A stretch of 64,000 nucleotides of DNA from Ophioderma brevispina. Lineage: Eukaryota; Echinodermata; Ophiuroidea; Amphilepidida; Ophiodermatidae. The notes under the pieces are model-generated. The model was not told where the DNA came from. It saw only the letters and a program-made list of their open reading frames with translations, and made no database searches. Below, one piece after another: positions 23,956-33,770 of the stretch. Made by a program: the position numbers and the translations under genes. The stretch's first letter is position 1, and every line of letters begins with the position of its first letter. The DNA lies in contig JAMKCH010007129.1 of the NCBI GenBank assembly GCA_023653785.1, forward strand, positions 1-64,000. Reading direction: 5' to 3'.

Positions 23956-24739
23956 GTAAGTCAATTCTATAAGTATATACAACGTTGGGTAAGTCAATCG
24001 GTAAGGCTTCTAATCAGTAATAGCCCAAGATATATATAGAACACCCTGGAAATAAATAAGTACAAGCTGAATGTTTCAGGATAGTTTCCTGATGCTGCAA
24101 AGAGCAACATATCAAAAGTCCACAAGAATCCCCGGTGTGCTATTTGAGAAATAAGGGGGTAAAGTTTGTTCAGGGGTCAAATTCGAGAATGTTCCAATTG
24201 CGTTCAAATGTATACCAACGTTTGTGTCTTGTCATAAGGATTAAAAAAGGTATAATTTGCCCTTTCTGCGATTTATGGATTATTAACTATATGGAAATAA
24301 CTGTTCAAGGTCATACTGGAGTTAAATGCTCGGAGTGCTCCGATTCTTTCCAAAAGTGTATCAAATTGTTTGTCTAATTGTGTATAAACCGAAAAGATAT
24401 ATTTAAATAGTTTAAGTAATTTACTTGCATAGTTATAGGGTTCATTATGGCAGGTTTCTACTGGGTCTATGGGAGGTCACAAGCCACTGCCCTATAAGGT
24501 CAATATTTCAAAGATTATAGATAGTGTGAATGATCACTTTTTTGCCATAATATGACCATGCAACATGTACGAGTAATTTTGAATTAGTTGAATAAAAATC
24601 GTACTGTTTTGAAAATTTTAACCCACGATGACCTTGAAAATATTTTGGAAAATATGAAAATGTCTTACAACCAATTGCAAGAAAACAGTTTGTCTGATAA
24701 TATCATAGAAGAAGATCATTCTAAGATGTACACTGAGTG

Positions 24740-25106
24740 TTGGCAGTTGAACTATTAGCACGGCAGGTGGACACCTTCAAATATCTGGGAAGCTGGATAT
24801 CATCATACAACTACTGTGATCAGATATAAAAACAAAGGAAGCTTTTACAAAAATAGACTAAAAATGAAGAAAGCTGACAAATGGAAAGCTGTTAAAAGTA
24901 CTAAAATGCTATATTCACCCCATCATGCTGAATGGATCAGAATGCTAGACAGTTTCAAACTCATTGAAGATGCAGAAATGTGGATTCTACGCAGGATTAT
25001 GAAAATATCATGGACTGATCATATTTCCATTGAGAAGATACTCCAGCTCACCAACACCAAAAACAAACAAACAAAATCGGTATACAGATACAATATAGGC
25101 TACTGA
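24740..25106 (+). pseudogene. LINE reverse-transcriptase C-terminal fragment
   Basis: In one frame the start reads QVDTFKYLGSWISS, the standard VxxFKYLGSxI motif after the LINE fingers/palm. After frame changes, 24,890-25,060 reads VKSTKMLYSP and EDAEMWILRRIMKISWTDH, matching the (F/A)EMWCYRRxLRISWTDH motif near the C-terminus of RTE/jockey-like LINE proteins. A TAA ends it at about 25,104. Stops and frameshifts show a decayed 5'-truncated copy in the gene's sense orientation. Confidence 0.8.
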
Positions 25107-25584
25107 AATTCGTCGGTCATGTTTAACTTCCAACACAAAGTTAGAAGGTAAAATTGATACGGTATTATTTATTCAACATATTTATCCAGAAAAAAAATTA
25201 ATCCTGAAACAAAGGGTTAATTTGGCGAAACTATGTGCTGTATGACTATAATAATTATTTTACTCTAAAGTCAAGCTTTCAAAAGACACCATAATGGTAT
25301 TTCTCTAGTCATGCCTCATTGAACACGATTGCTTTAAAAATGGCATGTCAAAACTCACTTGTGATTTTAAAGCTTTTTATGTGGTATTGAATGCTTACTT
25401 TGTTGCTTATCTGGCAAACAGGTGGAGAGGTTATGGTCAGATTAACTTTTTCATTGTTAGATATGTAGTAAGAATTTACTTGAGGAATTAGGCCAATTCA
25501 ATGGTAAAATGCATTCACAAGTTTTTATTATTAAGGTTTTATTTTTAAAGCATTTAAATTGTGACAACATTTCATGAAACACTG

Positions 25585-26608
25585 AAGATGCTTTTAGGGA
25601 AGCCTTTCCCGACAGGGATCTGCCATCTTAGCCGACCATCTGGGCAAATGTGAAGAAATATCGAGATCATGGCACAAGCCTTAATCGGAACAAGAGTGGC
25701 TCAGGGAAAAGACGCACAGTGAGATCTGACAACAACTGCAGATTACAAGAATATCCAAGGGAAACCACTGCAAAAAGAAAATAATTTGGACTCTCCCTTT
25801 CATTCTTCAACCGGATAACACAAATACACTTAAACTTTCATCCATACAGAATTCTCATTTGCCATCAAACTTCAGCACGATGACTTCAGAAGAAGGCAAA
25901 CTTTTGCCGAATAGCTATTGGATCGATGACAGAGAGACGCGAGATTTTTGGAGCATTTCACGATTGGCGACGAAGCAGATTTTTTTTATGAATGGTGAGG
26001 TTATCAACCACAACGTCATTGAGTATGCATCAACTGGAATCCCTCCAATTTTCAACTTTGATACAATCATGAGTCGAGAGACATTTACAGTCTGTGTACT
26101 TCTGTGTGGCAATGGAGTGCTTATTGGGCCTTACTTTTTCGAGCGAAATGTCAATGGGCAAACTTATCTACAGATAAACCAGATACTGTGCCTGATCTTG
26201 AACTGCATTTCCTACGGCAACAAAATCGTGTCTCCCGACATTTGTGGTGGGAACAGGATGGTGCACCTGCCCACAGACTTATTGCAGTCAGAAATCATCT
26301 ACATGAACTCTTTTGGGACAGAGTTGTAGCCCTGAATCATGCTGTGGAATGGCCTGCCAGGTCACCTGATTTGACTCCTGTGACCTTTTCTTATGGGGAC
26401 ATTTGAAGAACCAAGTTTATACAAACAACAACCAATCACCCCCGCGTAACCTTCAGGATTTGCGGTCCCGCATTCAACACGAGGTGAAAGTCTTACGTGA
26501 TGATACTGCAATAGTCAGACGGGCTGTAGCTGACATGCGACGTCGTTGCAGACTTTGTATCGAAAGAGAGGGTGGGCATGTTGAAGATAATTCAGGTAAG
26601 TACTAAAA
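25585..26608 (+). pseudogene. mariner-type DDE transposase, multiply frameshifted
   Basis: Fragments appear in order across frames. The N-terminal helix-turn-helix/linker region includes SLNRNKSGSGKRRTVRSDNN (about 25,675-25,735). A first catalytic block reads GDEADFF in one frame and FMNGEVINHN in another, split at the T-run near 25,979-25,987. Next come TVCVLLCGNGVLIGPYFFE, then WWEQDGAPAHRLIAVRNHLH (26,244-26,303) with the second catalytic Asp, then WPARSPDLTP followed in a shifted frame by CDLFLWGHLKNQVY, with the third acidic residue. The C-terminus reads AVADMRRRCRLCIEREGGHVE. At least three frame changes plus stops in the N-terminal part rule out activity. Confidence 0.9.
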
Positions 26609-26679
26609 CATCAAATAATAATCTTGTTCATCATGCTCATTTTCAAAAATGTAACATGATCTTTATGCCCAACTGGACA

Positions 26680-27699
26680 TCCTTGGGCGTTTTGAGAAAT
26701 CCAAGATGGCGTCGCCATAAATGATAATTATCTATTCAACTCTATATTATTAAACTATGGAGTTACTAGATATACTATAGGATCCAATGAACAAGTGTAT
26801 GGCACTTGTAACATTAAGTCATACTTCAAATTCAAAATGGAACCCAAATCCAATAATTTTAAAACATGGCCTATAACAGCAAATACCTACGATAAAACAT
26901 AGACATGAAGGACTTAGGTTATGTTGTTAGACACAATTAATGTATTTCTGATACTTTTAAAGTTGTAACATGACGTCAATCAATATGGCAGCCAAAAACG
27001 TGAACATCTTCAAAAAATACTTGACACAAACTTGTAAGTATTACGGCCTTCAAATCGAAATCAATGTGTCAACGACATTAGAAATGTACCTTTGATCCTA
27101 ACCAATGTACAACATACATTTCAATTTGTTTTAAATGCGCCTACATCGAAATAAAACTAATATGGCGAAAATTGTCAAAGTACCATAGGAATTACATTTT
27201 TTTCACATATATTGCACTCAATTTATAATTTGGCCTATTTTTATTTATCGGGATTACCTGGTATCACTTGGTTATAATCATATATATAGGTACATTTCTA
27301 ATTCTTCATTGACACAATAATTTATACTTGAAGGTAATATTTAGATATTTTTGTCAAATATTTTTTGAAGATATTCACGTTTTTGGCTTCCATACTGGTT
27401 GGCGTCATGTTACAACTTTAAAAGTATCAGAAACACATTTATTATGTCTAACAACATAATCTAAGTACTTCATGTTTAATTTTTATCGCAGGCATTTGCT
27501 GTTATAGGGCATATTTTAAAATTATTAGATTTGGCTTCCATTTTGAATTTGAAGTATGACTCAATGTTATAAGTACCATGCACTTATTCATTGGGTCTTA
27601 TAGTATATTTATTAACTCCATAGTTTGATAGTATAGGGTTGAATAGATATTTATCATTTATGGCGACGCCATCTTGGATTTCTCGAAACGCCCAAGGGT
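26680..27699. mobile_element. 1.0-kb fold-back element nested in the mariner-type transposon
   Basis: The left arm (26,680 to ~27,110) and right arm (~27,265-27,699) are inverted copies, with a ~155-bp loop. The outer ends read CTTGGGCGTTTTGAGAAATC and its complement GATTTCTCGAAACGCCCAAG. Deeper pairs include ATGGCGTCGCCATAAATGAT, ACATGACGTCAATCA/GGTTGGCGTCATGTT and CACGTTTTTGGCT. It carries no ORF. The arms also hold AAGATGGCG boxes. It lies just 3' of the transposase C-terminus. Confidence 0.9.
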
Positions 27700-28061
27700 A
27701 CCAAGGTGGCACCCGGCAGATTCTAATTCTACACACCCTATCTATCACTTTCAGCAAAAAAAAATGTTATATATACTCAACTTTACGGTCAGGCCATTAA
27801 CTTGGACCATATCTCTCCGACTACAAATGAGTTTTGACATACCATTTTCAAAGCAATGGTATCCAATGGGCCATGAATGGCATTAAGGTGTCATGCATTT
27901 GAAAGCTTACTGTTTCTACTTTTTAGTAAAATAATTATTTTACCATAAAGCACACACTTTCGCCAAATTAACTCTTTGTTTCAGGATTATTTTTTCTGGG
28001 ACGCCCTTTATATCAGACCAGTCATAACACGCTTTTTATTTTGTTAATAATTATTTGTCAG

Positions 28062-28911
28062 GTTTTGGACTGGGTCTGACGTATCAACCATCTTGCACGG
28101 TTTTCATTTCTTGTTTTGATAAACGCTTTGCACTAGCAAATATGTTGAACGGATCAGCCGCAGGAACGGGATATCTCGTTATTCCACCATTCGTAGAATT
28201 TGCCATCAGTTATTTTGGATTGCAAGGAGCGTTACAAATTACATCTGCGATTATGGCCAACATATGTGTGTGTGGTTCATTATTTCGTCCACCGAGGTTT
28301 GAACCAGAACCAGAGGAGAAAGGAAATAAGCTGCACTTTAAAACTCATAAACCTCCAAGGGCTACTGATAATTGTCAAGAAAGTGTGGTGACGAAAATGA
28401 ATCTTAAGGATTTCTTGAAGGACGCGATGAAAGATTTTAACACTTATCTCTGTTCTGCAATATACGATTTCTATTTCAAGCCATAATCAATGGACTGTTA
28501 TGGGGCGCTATTATAACCGCGATCGTTTATCTTGTCCCTTATTCCATTAGCGTGGGCTTGTCAAGTCTAAAATCGTCTTTTCTTATGTTTGCTCTTGGAA
28601 CGTGTAACGTTTATCGCACGGTTATCACCCGTTGGGTGGCTAGTAGACAAGAAAATCTCTCAGCGTCAACACTGGGTGTGTTTGTAGCCTACTTAATATG
28701 TGGAATAAGGTTAATGGTGGTACCTTTCATAAATACATTTACACCACTATGGTGGTAGCCTGTGTATCGGGCTTGTCGGTAGGAGTTGGAGGAGTTATGC
28801 TAATGATTGTTATCGCGTATTCTGCTGGTTCTAAAGATAAGGCACCGGGTGCGTTGTCATGGTTCTTTCTACAAGATGGTATTGGCGCTACAGCTTGCAT
28901 CTTAATCACCG
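28062..28911 (+). CDS. monocarboxylate transporter-like (SLC16/MCT) gene, internal exon B, with two frame breaks
   Basis: After TTTGTCAG the frame continues GFGLGLTYQPSCTVFISCF (helix 4), KRFALANMLNGSAAGTGY (helix 5 with the conserved R-x-ALAN), then GLQGALQITSAIMANICVCG and SLFRP (helix 6), then a charged cytoplasmic loop. A single-base loss near 28,445 shifts the frame; it resumes FQAIINGLLWGAIITAIVYL (helix 7), then VASRQENLSAST and further helices. Another single-base change near 28,735-28,745 shifts it again to VVACVSGLSVGVGG, LMIVIAYSAGSKDK and LSWFFLQDGIGATACILITG (start of helix 11). The exon ends at CACCG then GTAAGG in phase 1. Family sequence on both sides of each break is otherwise well kept, so sequence error is a serious alternative to a pseudogene. 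Helices 11-12 and the C-terminus are not found downstream. Confidence 0.85.
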
Positions 28912-29116
28912 GTAAGGTTTATTTACGATGAAGTAAAGAGATAAATGATTTGTCTTAGTGTCATGTGCGTACAGGTTCTCGAAATCGGATATATGGCTAA
29001 TATGAGGCAGTAGTGCTAAAAAGTTGTGAATATACACGTTGTGCGGGGTAAACCCTTTATCAAGTTAAAAGAAAGATGCAAAAAATATAAAGTACATGAT
29101 ATAGTAAACACAGCTA
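28912..29116. other. start of downstream intron, nothing recognised
   Basis: Sequence follows the exon B donor GTAAGGTTT. No further MCT exon is recognisable before or beyond the TE cluster that begins at 29,117. Confidence 0.5.
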
Positions 29117-29496
29117 TATACTCCCCGTCTAAACAATCCGAACGATATAAATTATGTATGAAAACGGTATGCTAGGTGAATTATCATACTAAAGGCCAGG
29201 AGCGTTTTAGAGTAGGTGTTTGCTTATTGACCTGTATCCGTAATGCATTGACAGTGGCGTAGCCAGCTTTTTTTTATCAGGGGGGGGGGGGGGAGAGGGG
29301 CAAGATTCCCCACGGGGGGGGGGGGGGGAAAGTGCCCCTGCCCCCTCTGGCTACGCCACTGTGCATTGATAACGAAGCATGATGTGGAAGTTTGAGAGAT
29401 TTATCCAGCTGGCTTGGCGCGTTCATTTCAAAGCAAGTTTGAGCACGTTAAGGCCATTTCATCAACATCGTTCGGATTTTTTAGGCGGGGAGTATA
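29117..29496. mobile_element. 380-bp MITE with 30-bp TIRs
   Basis: TATACTCCCCGTCTAAACAA at 29,117 is inverted at 29,467-29,496 (TTTAGGCGGGGAGTATA); the pairing runs through ATCCGAACGAT. TA/TATA at both edges suggests a Tc1/mariner-type MITE. A separate 110-bp element is nested inside it. Confidence 0.85.
29252..29361. mobile_element. 110-bp hAT-like MITE with perfect 8-bp target duplication
   Basis: CAGTGGCGTAGCCAG (29,252-29,266) and CTGGCTACGCCACTG (29,347-29,361) are perfect inverted ends. Both sides are flanked by TGCATTGA (29,244-29,251 and 29,362-29,369), an exact 8-bp target duplication typical of hAT insertions. The interior is almost only G-runs. The perfect ends imply a recent insertion into the older MITE. 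Confidence 0.93.
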
Positions 29497-29633
29497 CATT
29501 CTGTGGTGTCAAAATGGTAAAATTCCACACAACGTTGTGAAAACGTAAGAAAGTTGACAACATATAAGTTGATTATTACAAATTGGAAGAATACCGATAC
29601 GCGATAATAGGCGGCTTGGTAAAGATATTACGG

Positions 29634-30105
29634 GGATCCTGGGTTTCCTACCGGAAATCATTTTGTTCCGAATTCTTATGCATTGTGGGATAGCAATGCA
29701 CCATCGATGTAGGAATAGATAAAATAAATAGCGCATATATATTCTATGGTGTTTGTGTCATACGGTAATTTTTCTGTCATAACTGTTCAAAAACGATATG
29801 TTATGCTGAATAAATAAATTGAATGAAAAAAATTGAATTGAAAACCGCGTGCTGTACATAAATTTTACCGGTAACAAGTACTCTTTGATTGCCTTGTTTT
29901 TTTTGCGCCAACAAAATGTGCGCGTAGTTTAAAAGGAGGCGCACTAAACCGAGAGCGTGCATGGAGTGATACCGTAGGACACAAAACACCATAGAATATA
30001 TATGCGCTATTTATTTTATCTCCTCCTACATCTTGATGCATTCCTATCACCACAATGCATAAGAATTTCGGAACAAAATGATTTCAGGTAGGAAACCCAG
30101 GATCC
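29634..30105. mobile_element. 470-bp fold-back element
   Basis: GGATCCTGGGTTTCCTACC (left) pairs with GGTAGGAAACCCAGGATCC (right). Inner pairs include AAATCATTTTGTTCCGAATT and ATAGCGCATATATATTCTAT. The arms are about 29,634-29,765 and 29,970-30,105. The spacer carries TAAATAAATTGAATGAAAAA, like a LINE tail. No ORF is supported. Confidence 0.88.
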
Positions 30106-30140
30106 ACTTATTGGATGAGTGCAAAGAATTCAAATGGATA

Positions 30141-30287
30141 GCCACAATTTGCGCACCCACTGCAGTCTGCCCCAGTTGAATTCAGCACCTTGACGGAATA
30201 AAGTACACGTGATACTCTACTTTATTCCGTCAAGGATGCTGAATTCAACTGGGTGCAGAACTGGGCAGTGGGTTGCGCAATTGTGGC
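30141..30287. repeat. 147-bp near-perfect hairpin
   Basis: The arms 30,141-30,204 and 30,219-30,287 pair through GCCACAATT-GCGCA, CCCAGTTGAATTCAGCA and TTGACGGAATAAAGTA. The spacer is ~14 bp. This is a minimal fold-back MITE or a hairpin. Confidence 0.9.
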
Positions 30288-31102
30288 TAACCCTGTACCC
30301 CTCCCAATTAAAGGCATCGCGTTCCACTTCTGGAAATTCTGATAAGGACCGCCACAAAGCAGACAATCTCTTATCATCAAACTTAGAATCATGAAACCTC
30401 ATGGCATGAAATTGTATCCAGTACATGTATCCTATACTTTTTTTTGTGGGAGTTGACTTTATTTTTCCAATCATATAAAAACCCCAACGATCGAAAATTT
30501 CCAATCCTTGACCCCAATCAGAGCATTTACTCACTGGTACTTCTAGATTAATCCAGTTTTTCGATCGTTGGATTTCTGATACATTGCCATTTTTTGCCAC
30601 TTTCAAAAAATCACGGAGCGGCCCGCCTCGTGTTTAAGGGAAAGTGCTCCTAGATCTAACAACACTAATACCCCTACCTCCCTTTTTGCGGGGATCGTCA
30701 AGTTGCTAATCATTTTCTTCTAGGGACGTAATGGATATACATCTTCTTGAGTGTATACTCATTACCATTGAAGCTCGACAGGTAGCAGTACACTCAAAGT
30801 TAAAGGTCTTAAGTTCCATATTGATGATAGTTCTGCCTGACAATGGTATTTGAAATAAAGCACTTTTATTTGCTTATTTGTTATGCTTAGATAATATGAG
30901 GTGCATCTATGATACAACAGGGAGCTACCAACTACCATATATCATGTGTGGCGTCTGTAGCTTTTGCATCGGACCCAATCTTGTTAGCAGATCCGTGCCT
31001 GACTCGTTGGCAATCTCGTTTAGCTGAAAGAAGGAAACAACATTCTACTTATGCAGAGCATATCTTTTATAGCAGTCTTGCAGATGATCCAAATCCAACA
31101 CG
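30288..31102. other. unrecognised stretch
   Basis: Within it, CCCAACGATCGAAAA (30,482) and TTTTTCGATCGTTGG (30,557) are inverted, marking another small palindrome. A 66-codon + strand frame at 30,909-31,109 has no recognised domain and no splice context that I trust. Confidence 0.4.
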
Positions 31103-31604
31103 GGTTTAAACTATAGTAGATTCAACCCATCGTGTCACCACTCTATACTTTTCCTAAGGTATGGGCATTGAATGAGGGGCATGTGCTGTGGTTGGAAATT
31201 AAAATCGGATTAAAATTCCAAGCTAAATCTATTGAAACATGTAGTCCGATAGCAGAGAGAAATCAATCATGCTTAATGAAATCATTCAAGTCAGCGTAAG
31301 CGCATTTGTAGCTACAAAAACATAGCTCTCAAAAATTCTGTCTAATCGTATTTGCTCAGTGGTATCAATGTAACAGGGGAGTTTGAATGTACTGACGTAT
31401 GGAGCGCCCGTGTTTTGGATACGAAGGAACACAAAAGCCTTTGAAAATGATGGCAACATGAAAACCAAGAATATCTCAATTCGTTCATGAAACAGGTGAA
31501 TCGGGCCTCATGTTTTCTTTTTCTGGCCCATATACCCCCTAATCGACTCTGTCCAAAACTTTTCCTCTGGTGACACGATGGGTTGAATCTACTATAATAA
31601 ACCA
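31103..31604. mobile_element. ~500-bp TIR element
   Basis: TATAGTAGATTCAACCCATC (from about 31,112) is inverted at 31,568-31,597 (GATGGGTTGAATCTACTATA), extending through CGTGTCACCA and to GGTTTA/TAAACC at the edges. That gives TIRs of about 33 bp. The interior is non-coding. Confidence 0.87.
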
Positions 31605-31786
31605 AGGTTACTATAAAAAGTCTTGCTAAGCCACTCTGTGAATACCAAATTCAAGTATACACTCAGAAAAAGAAAAATTAGCCCCCCAAATGCAAAATTT
31701 ATTTTCAAAACAACCAATTGAAGACAAATAAAATTTAAGCACGCATATCTGTAACCAGTTTAAAATGAGGATAGGCCCCTTGTTGT

Positions 31787-31999
31787 ATAGGGCGCTTGCA
31801 CGGCAGGTCAATAGGTTATCCAGGCCAGACCTGCCTCCAGAACAACCCAAGCATGCAGAGAATACAAAGGAATCCCTGCAGAAATAACTGAAATGTTCAG
31901 GTGAACCAGGTGCATGCATTGTATTCCTCTCATGCTTGGTTGATCTGGAGGACAAACAAAAAGTCCATTCAACATAATTAGCTCTGTGCAAGGGCCCTA
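31787..31999 (-). mobile_element. ~210-bp MITE, copy 1 (inverted)
   Basis: This is the opposite orientation of the two copies at 32,028-32,467. Shared blocks are AACCCAAGCATG, AGAATACAAAGGAAT and GCATGCTTGG-TGATCTGGAGG on this strand. The ends are short TIRs (ATAGGGCGCTTGCAC / GTGCAAGGGCCCTAT). Confidence 0.85.
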
Positions 32000-32027
32000 T
32001 TTTCTTTATTTAGTACCGTCAGCACCA

Positions 32028-32255
32028 CCTACCGATATGACCCTTTCGAGGAAAGTAAATTATATTGAATGGGCTCTTTTTTCGCCCTCCAGATCATCCA
32101 AGCATGCGAAGAATACAACATATACACCTGGTTCGCCTAAACATTTCAGCTATTTTTTGCAGGTGATTCCTTTGTATTCTCTACATGCTTGGGTTGTTCT
32201 CGAGGCAGGTCTGGCCAAGTTAACCTATTGACCTCCCGTGAAAGCGCCCTATATG
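32028..32255 (+). mobile_element. ~220-bp MITE, copy 2
   Basis: Direct copy with CCAGATCATCCAAGCATGCG, ACACCTGGTTC and GGTGATTCCTTTGTATTCTC, ending CCGTGAAAGCGCCCTAT. It abuts copy 3. Confidence 0.88.
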
Positions 32256-32467
32256 GCCCTTTCACGGAAGGTAAATTATGTTGAATAGACTTTTGTTCAC
32301 CCTCCAGATCATCCAAGCATGCGAAGAATACAGCAAATACACCTGGTTCCCCTGAACATTTAAGCCATTTCTACAGGTGATTCCTTTGTATTCTCCGCAT
32401 GCTTGGGTTGTAGTGGAGGCAGGTGTGGCAAAGTTAACTTATTGATCTCCCGTGAAAGCGACCTATA
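32253..32467 (+). mobile_element. ~215-bp MITE, copy 3
   Basis: This is in tandem with copy 2 and shares or overlaps its terminal TATATGGCCC. It has the same internal blocks and ends CCGTGAAAGCGACCTATA. The set of one inverted and two direct copies within 700 bp suggests local hopping or an unequal duplication. Confidence 0.88.
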
Positions 32468-32489
32468 CCATTTATTAAGCCAACCTGTA

Positions 32490-32610
32490 CACCACTGGCG
32501 AGTGCTAAATTGTGTAAAACTTTTTCTATGGAGTGTGAACTGCGCACTATGATGAGATTGCGATTTATTCCGTATTGAATACGTGTTTACACAATTTGGC
32601 ACTCGACGAC
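32490..32610. repeat. ~110-bp hairpin
   Basis: GAGTGCTAAATTGTGTAAAAC (from about 32,500) is inverted as GTTTACACAATTTGGCACTC near 32,584-32,605. This is a short palindrome with no other content. Confidence 0.8.
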
Positions 32611-32958
32611 CCTCTGTAGTATGATAATGGTGGTAGGGCTGATTCAGCTGAAATATTTTAGAAAGTTTATTGTAATTGGTTACTCAAAGCAATGTATTCA
32701 TGTAAATAACCAATCAAAAACAATGTCAGCTAAGATCATAAATGGTGTCCATAGACACTGCACGATTTGGCACAATTACATTACTCCCTTCCCACTTTGT
32801 ATCATGTGATTTATTCCCGTTAACGGAATAACGCATATGATGAGATAATTTAGTATAATACGAAGTGTGTAATGTAATTCTTACCATGTTTAAAGGTCCC
32901 AGGAAATGAGATGATAAACCTACTCCAACTCTTTATGGGACATTCCATTGCAATAAAC
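32611..32958. other. unrecognised stretch
   Basis: No gene or repeat is recognised between two inverted-repeat elements. Confidence 0.4.
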
Positions 32959-33134
32959 AGGGCCAGAAAAAGAATACTCTACCAGTGACATCATTTGTGA
33001 AACTATTGATTAGCAGTCAGTACCATGAATAGATTCACACCAGTCACTTGGAATTTTCTATTACTCTCTGATAAATCAATGGTACCACAAATGAAATGTC
33101 ATCACCAACCCCAATCTTGATTTTTTTCTGGCCC
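32959..33134. mobile_element. ~175-bp fold-back element
   Basis: GGGCCAGAAAAAGA (32,960) pairs with TTTTTTTCTGGCCC (33,121-33,134). TGACATCATTTGTG pairs with CACAAATGAAATGTCA. There is no coding content. Confidence 0.75.
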
Positions 33135-33770
33135 TCCTTGTCGACTTGACCACAAACCACAAACCACCATCAATTCTATGTGCATTTCCGGGTTTTTTTT
33201 AAAATTAGGTTAAAAACGCGTGTTTTTTTGTTTTTGAAATAGTAAATTTTAAGAAAAAAGTGATCATAATTGAGAGTCGTAACTGTTTTATTTATTGTAA
33301 ACCACATACTGAGTATAAAAAAAAACAAAGCTTACATTTAGAGTGCTAAACTATGGAATGCGTTTAATTAAATATAGAAAATGAAGTAAATCTTGCACAT
33401 ATAGAAAATACCACGACTCCCAAAAGATGACAGTTATGAGTTTGACTTTTTAAAGTTTTGTTCCTTGGATATTAGCATGATGTACATAATTGCTTTTTTA
33501 ATGATTTTAGTATGTTTCAATACATTTATGCTATTTCTATATATTTGTTAGCTTTTAACATTTATGTTTTTAAATAACAACCATTGTAATATTTCTTTTA
33601 ATGAAGTATATGATTGTTGCTTTAACTCTTCCAGATATGGCCCACTGCAATAGTTGATAAATGTCTCTTTTAATTAAACGAAACGTGTTCTGTACTTCCA
33701 TTAATGTCCTTATATGGCCTCACTGGAAAAGTACTTGTTACTATACAAGAGAGAAAGGGGCATATCCCTA
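33135..33770. other. AT-rich spacer, nothing recognised
   Basis: T-rich and A-rich runs dominate, with no gene or clear repeat. Confidence 0.4.

Larger units (their letters stand above)
25178..28012 (+). mobile_element. Tc1/mariner-type transposon with ~190-bp terminal inverted repeats
   Basis: The left terminal block (about 25,185-25,370) and right block (about 27,820-28,005) are inverted copies. Shared pieces are CCAGAAAAA, ATCCTGAAACAAAG, GTTAATTTGGCGAAA, ATAATTATTTTACT and AAGCTTTCAAA. The right end, read inward, begins AAAGGGCGTCCCAGAAAAA beside a TATA, fitting TA-target insertion. Between them lies a dead transposase gene and a later fold-back insertion. Without that insertion the element would be ~1.8 kb. 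TIRs this long put it in the IR/DR style. Confidence 0.85.
23956..28061 (+). other. MCT-like gene intron (4.1 kb) filled with transposable elements
   Basis: GTAAGT at the left and TTATTTGTCAG at the right bound the intron, both phase 1. Inside are a LINE 3' fragment (24,740-25,106), a mariner-type element (about 25,178-28,012) and a fold-back element nested in the latter. The right TIR of the transposon ends only about 50 bp from the acceptor. The remainder (23,960-24,740) is AT-rich with no feature I recognise. Confidence 0.75.

Noticed and set aside
30909..31109. 66-codon + frame, composition protein-like
   Set aside because: No family recognised, no clear splice sites, and it abuts the left end of a TIR element. 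Insufficient support for an exon of the MCT-like gene.
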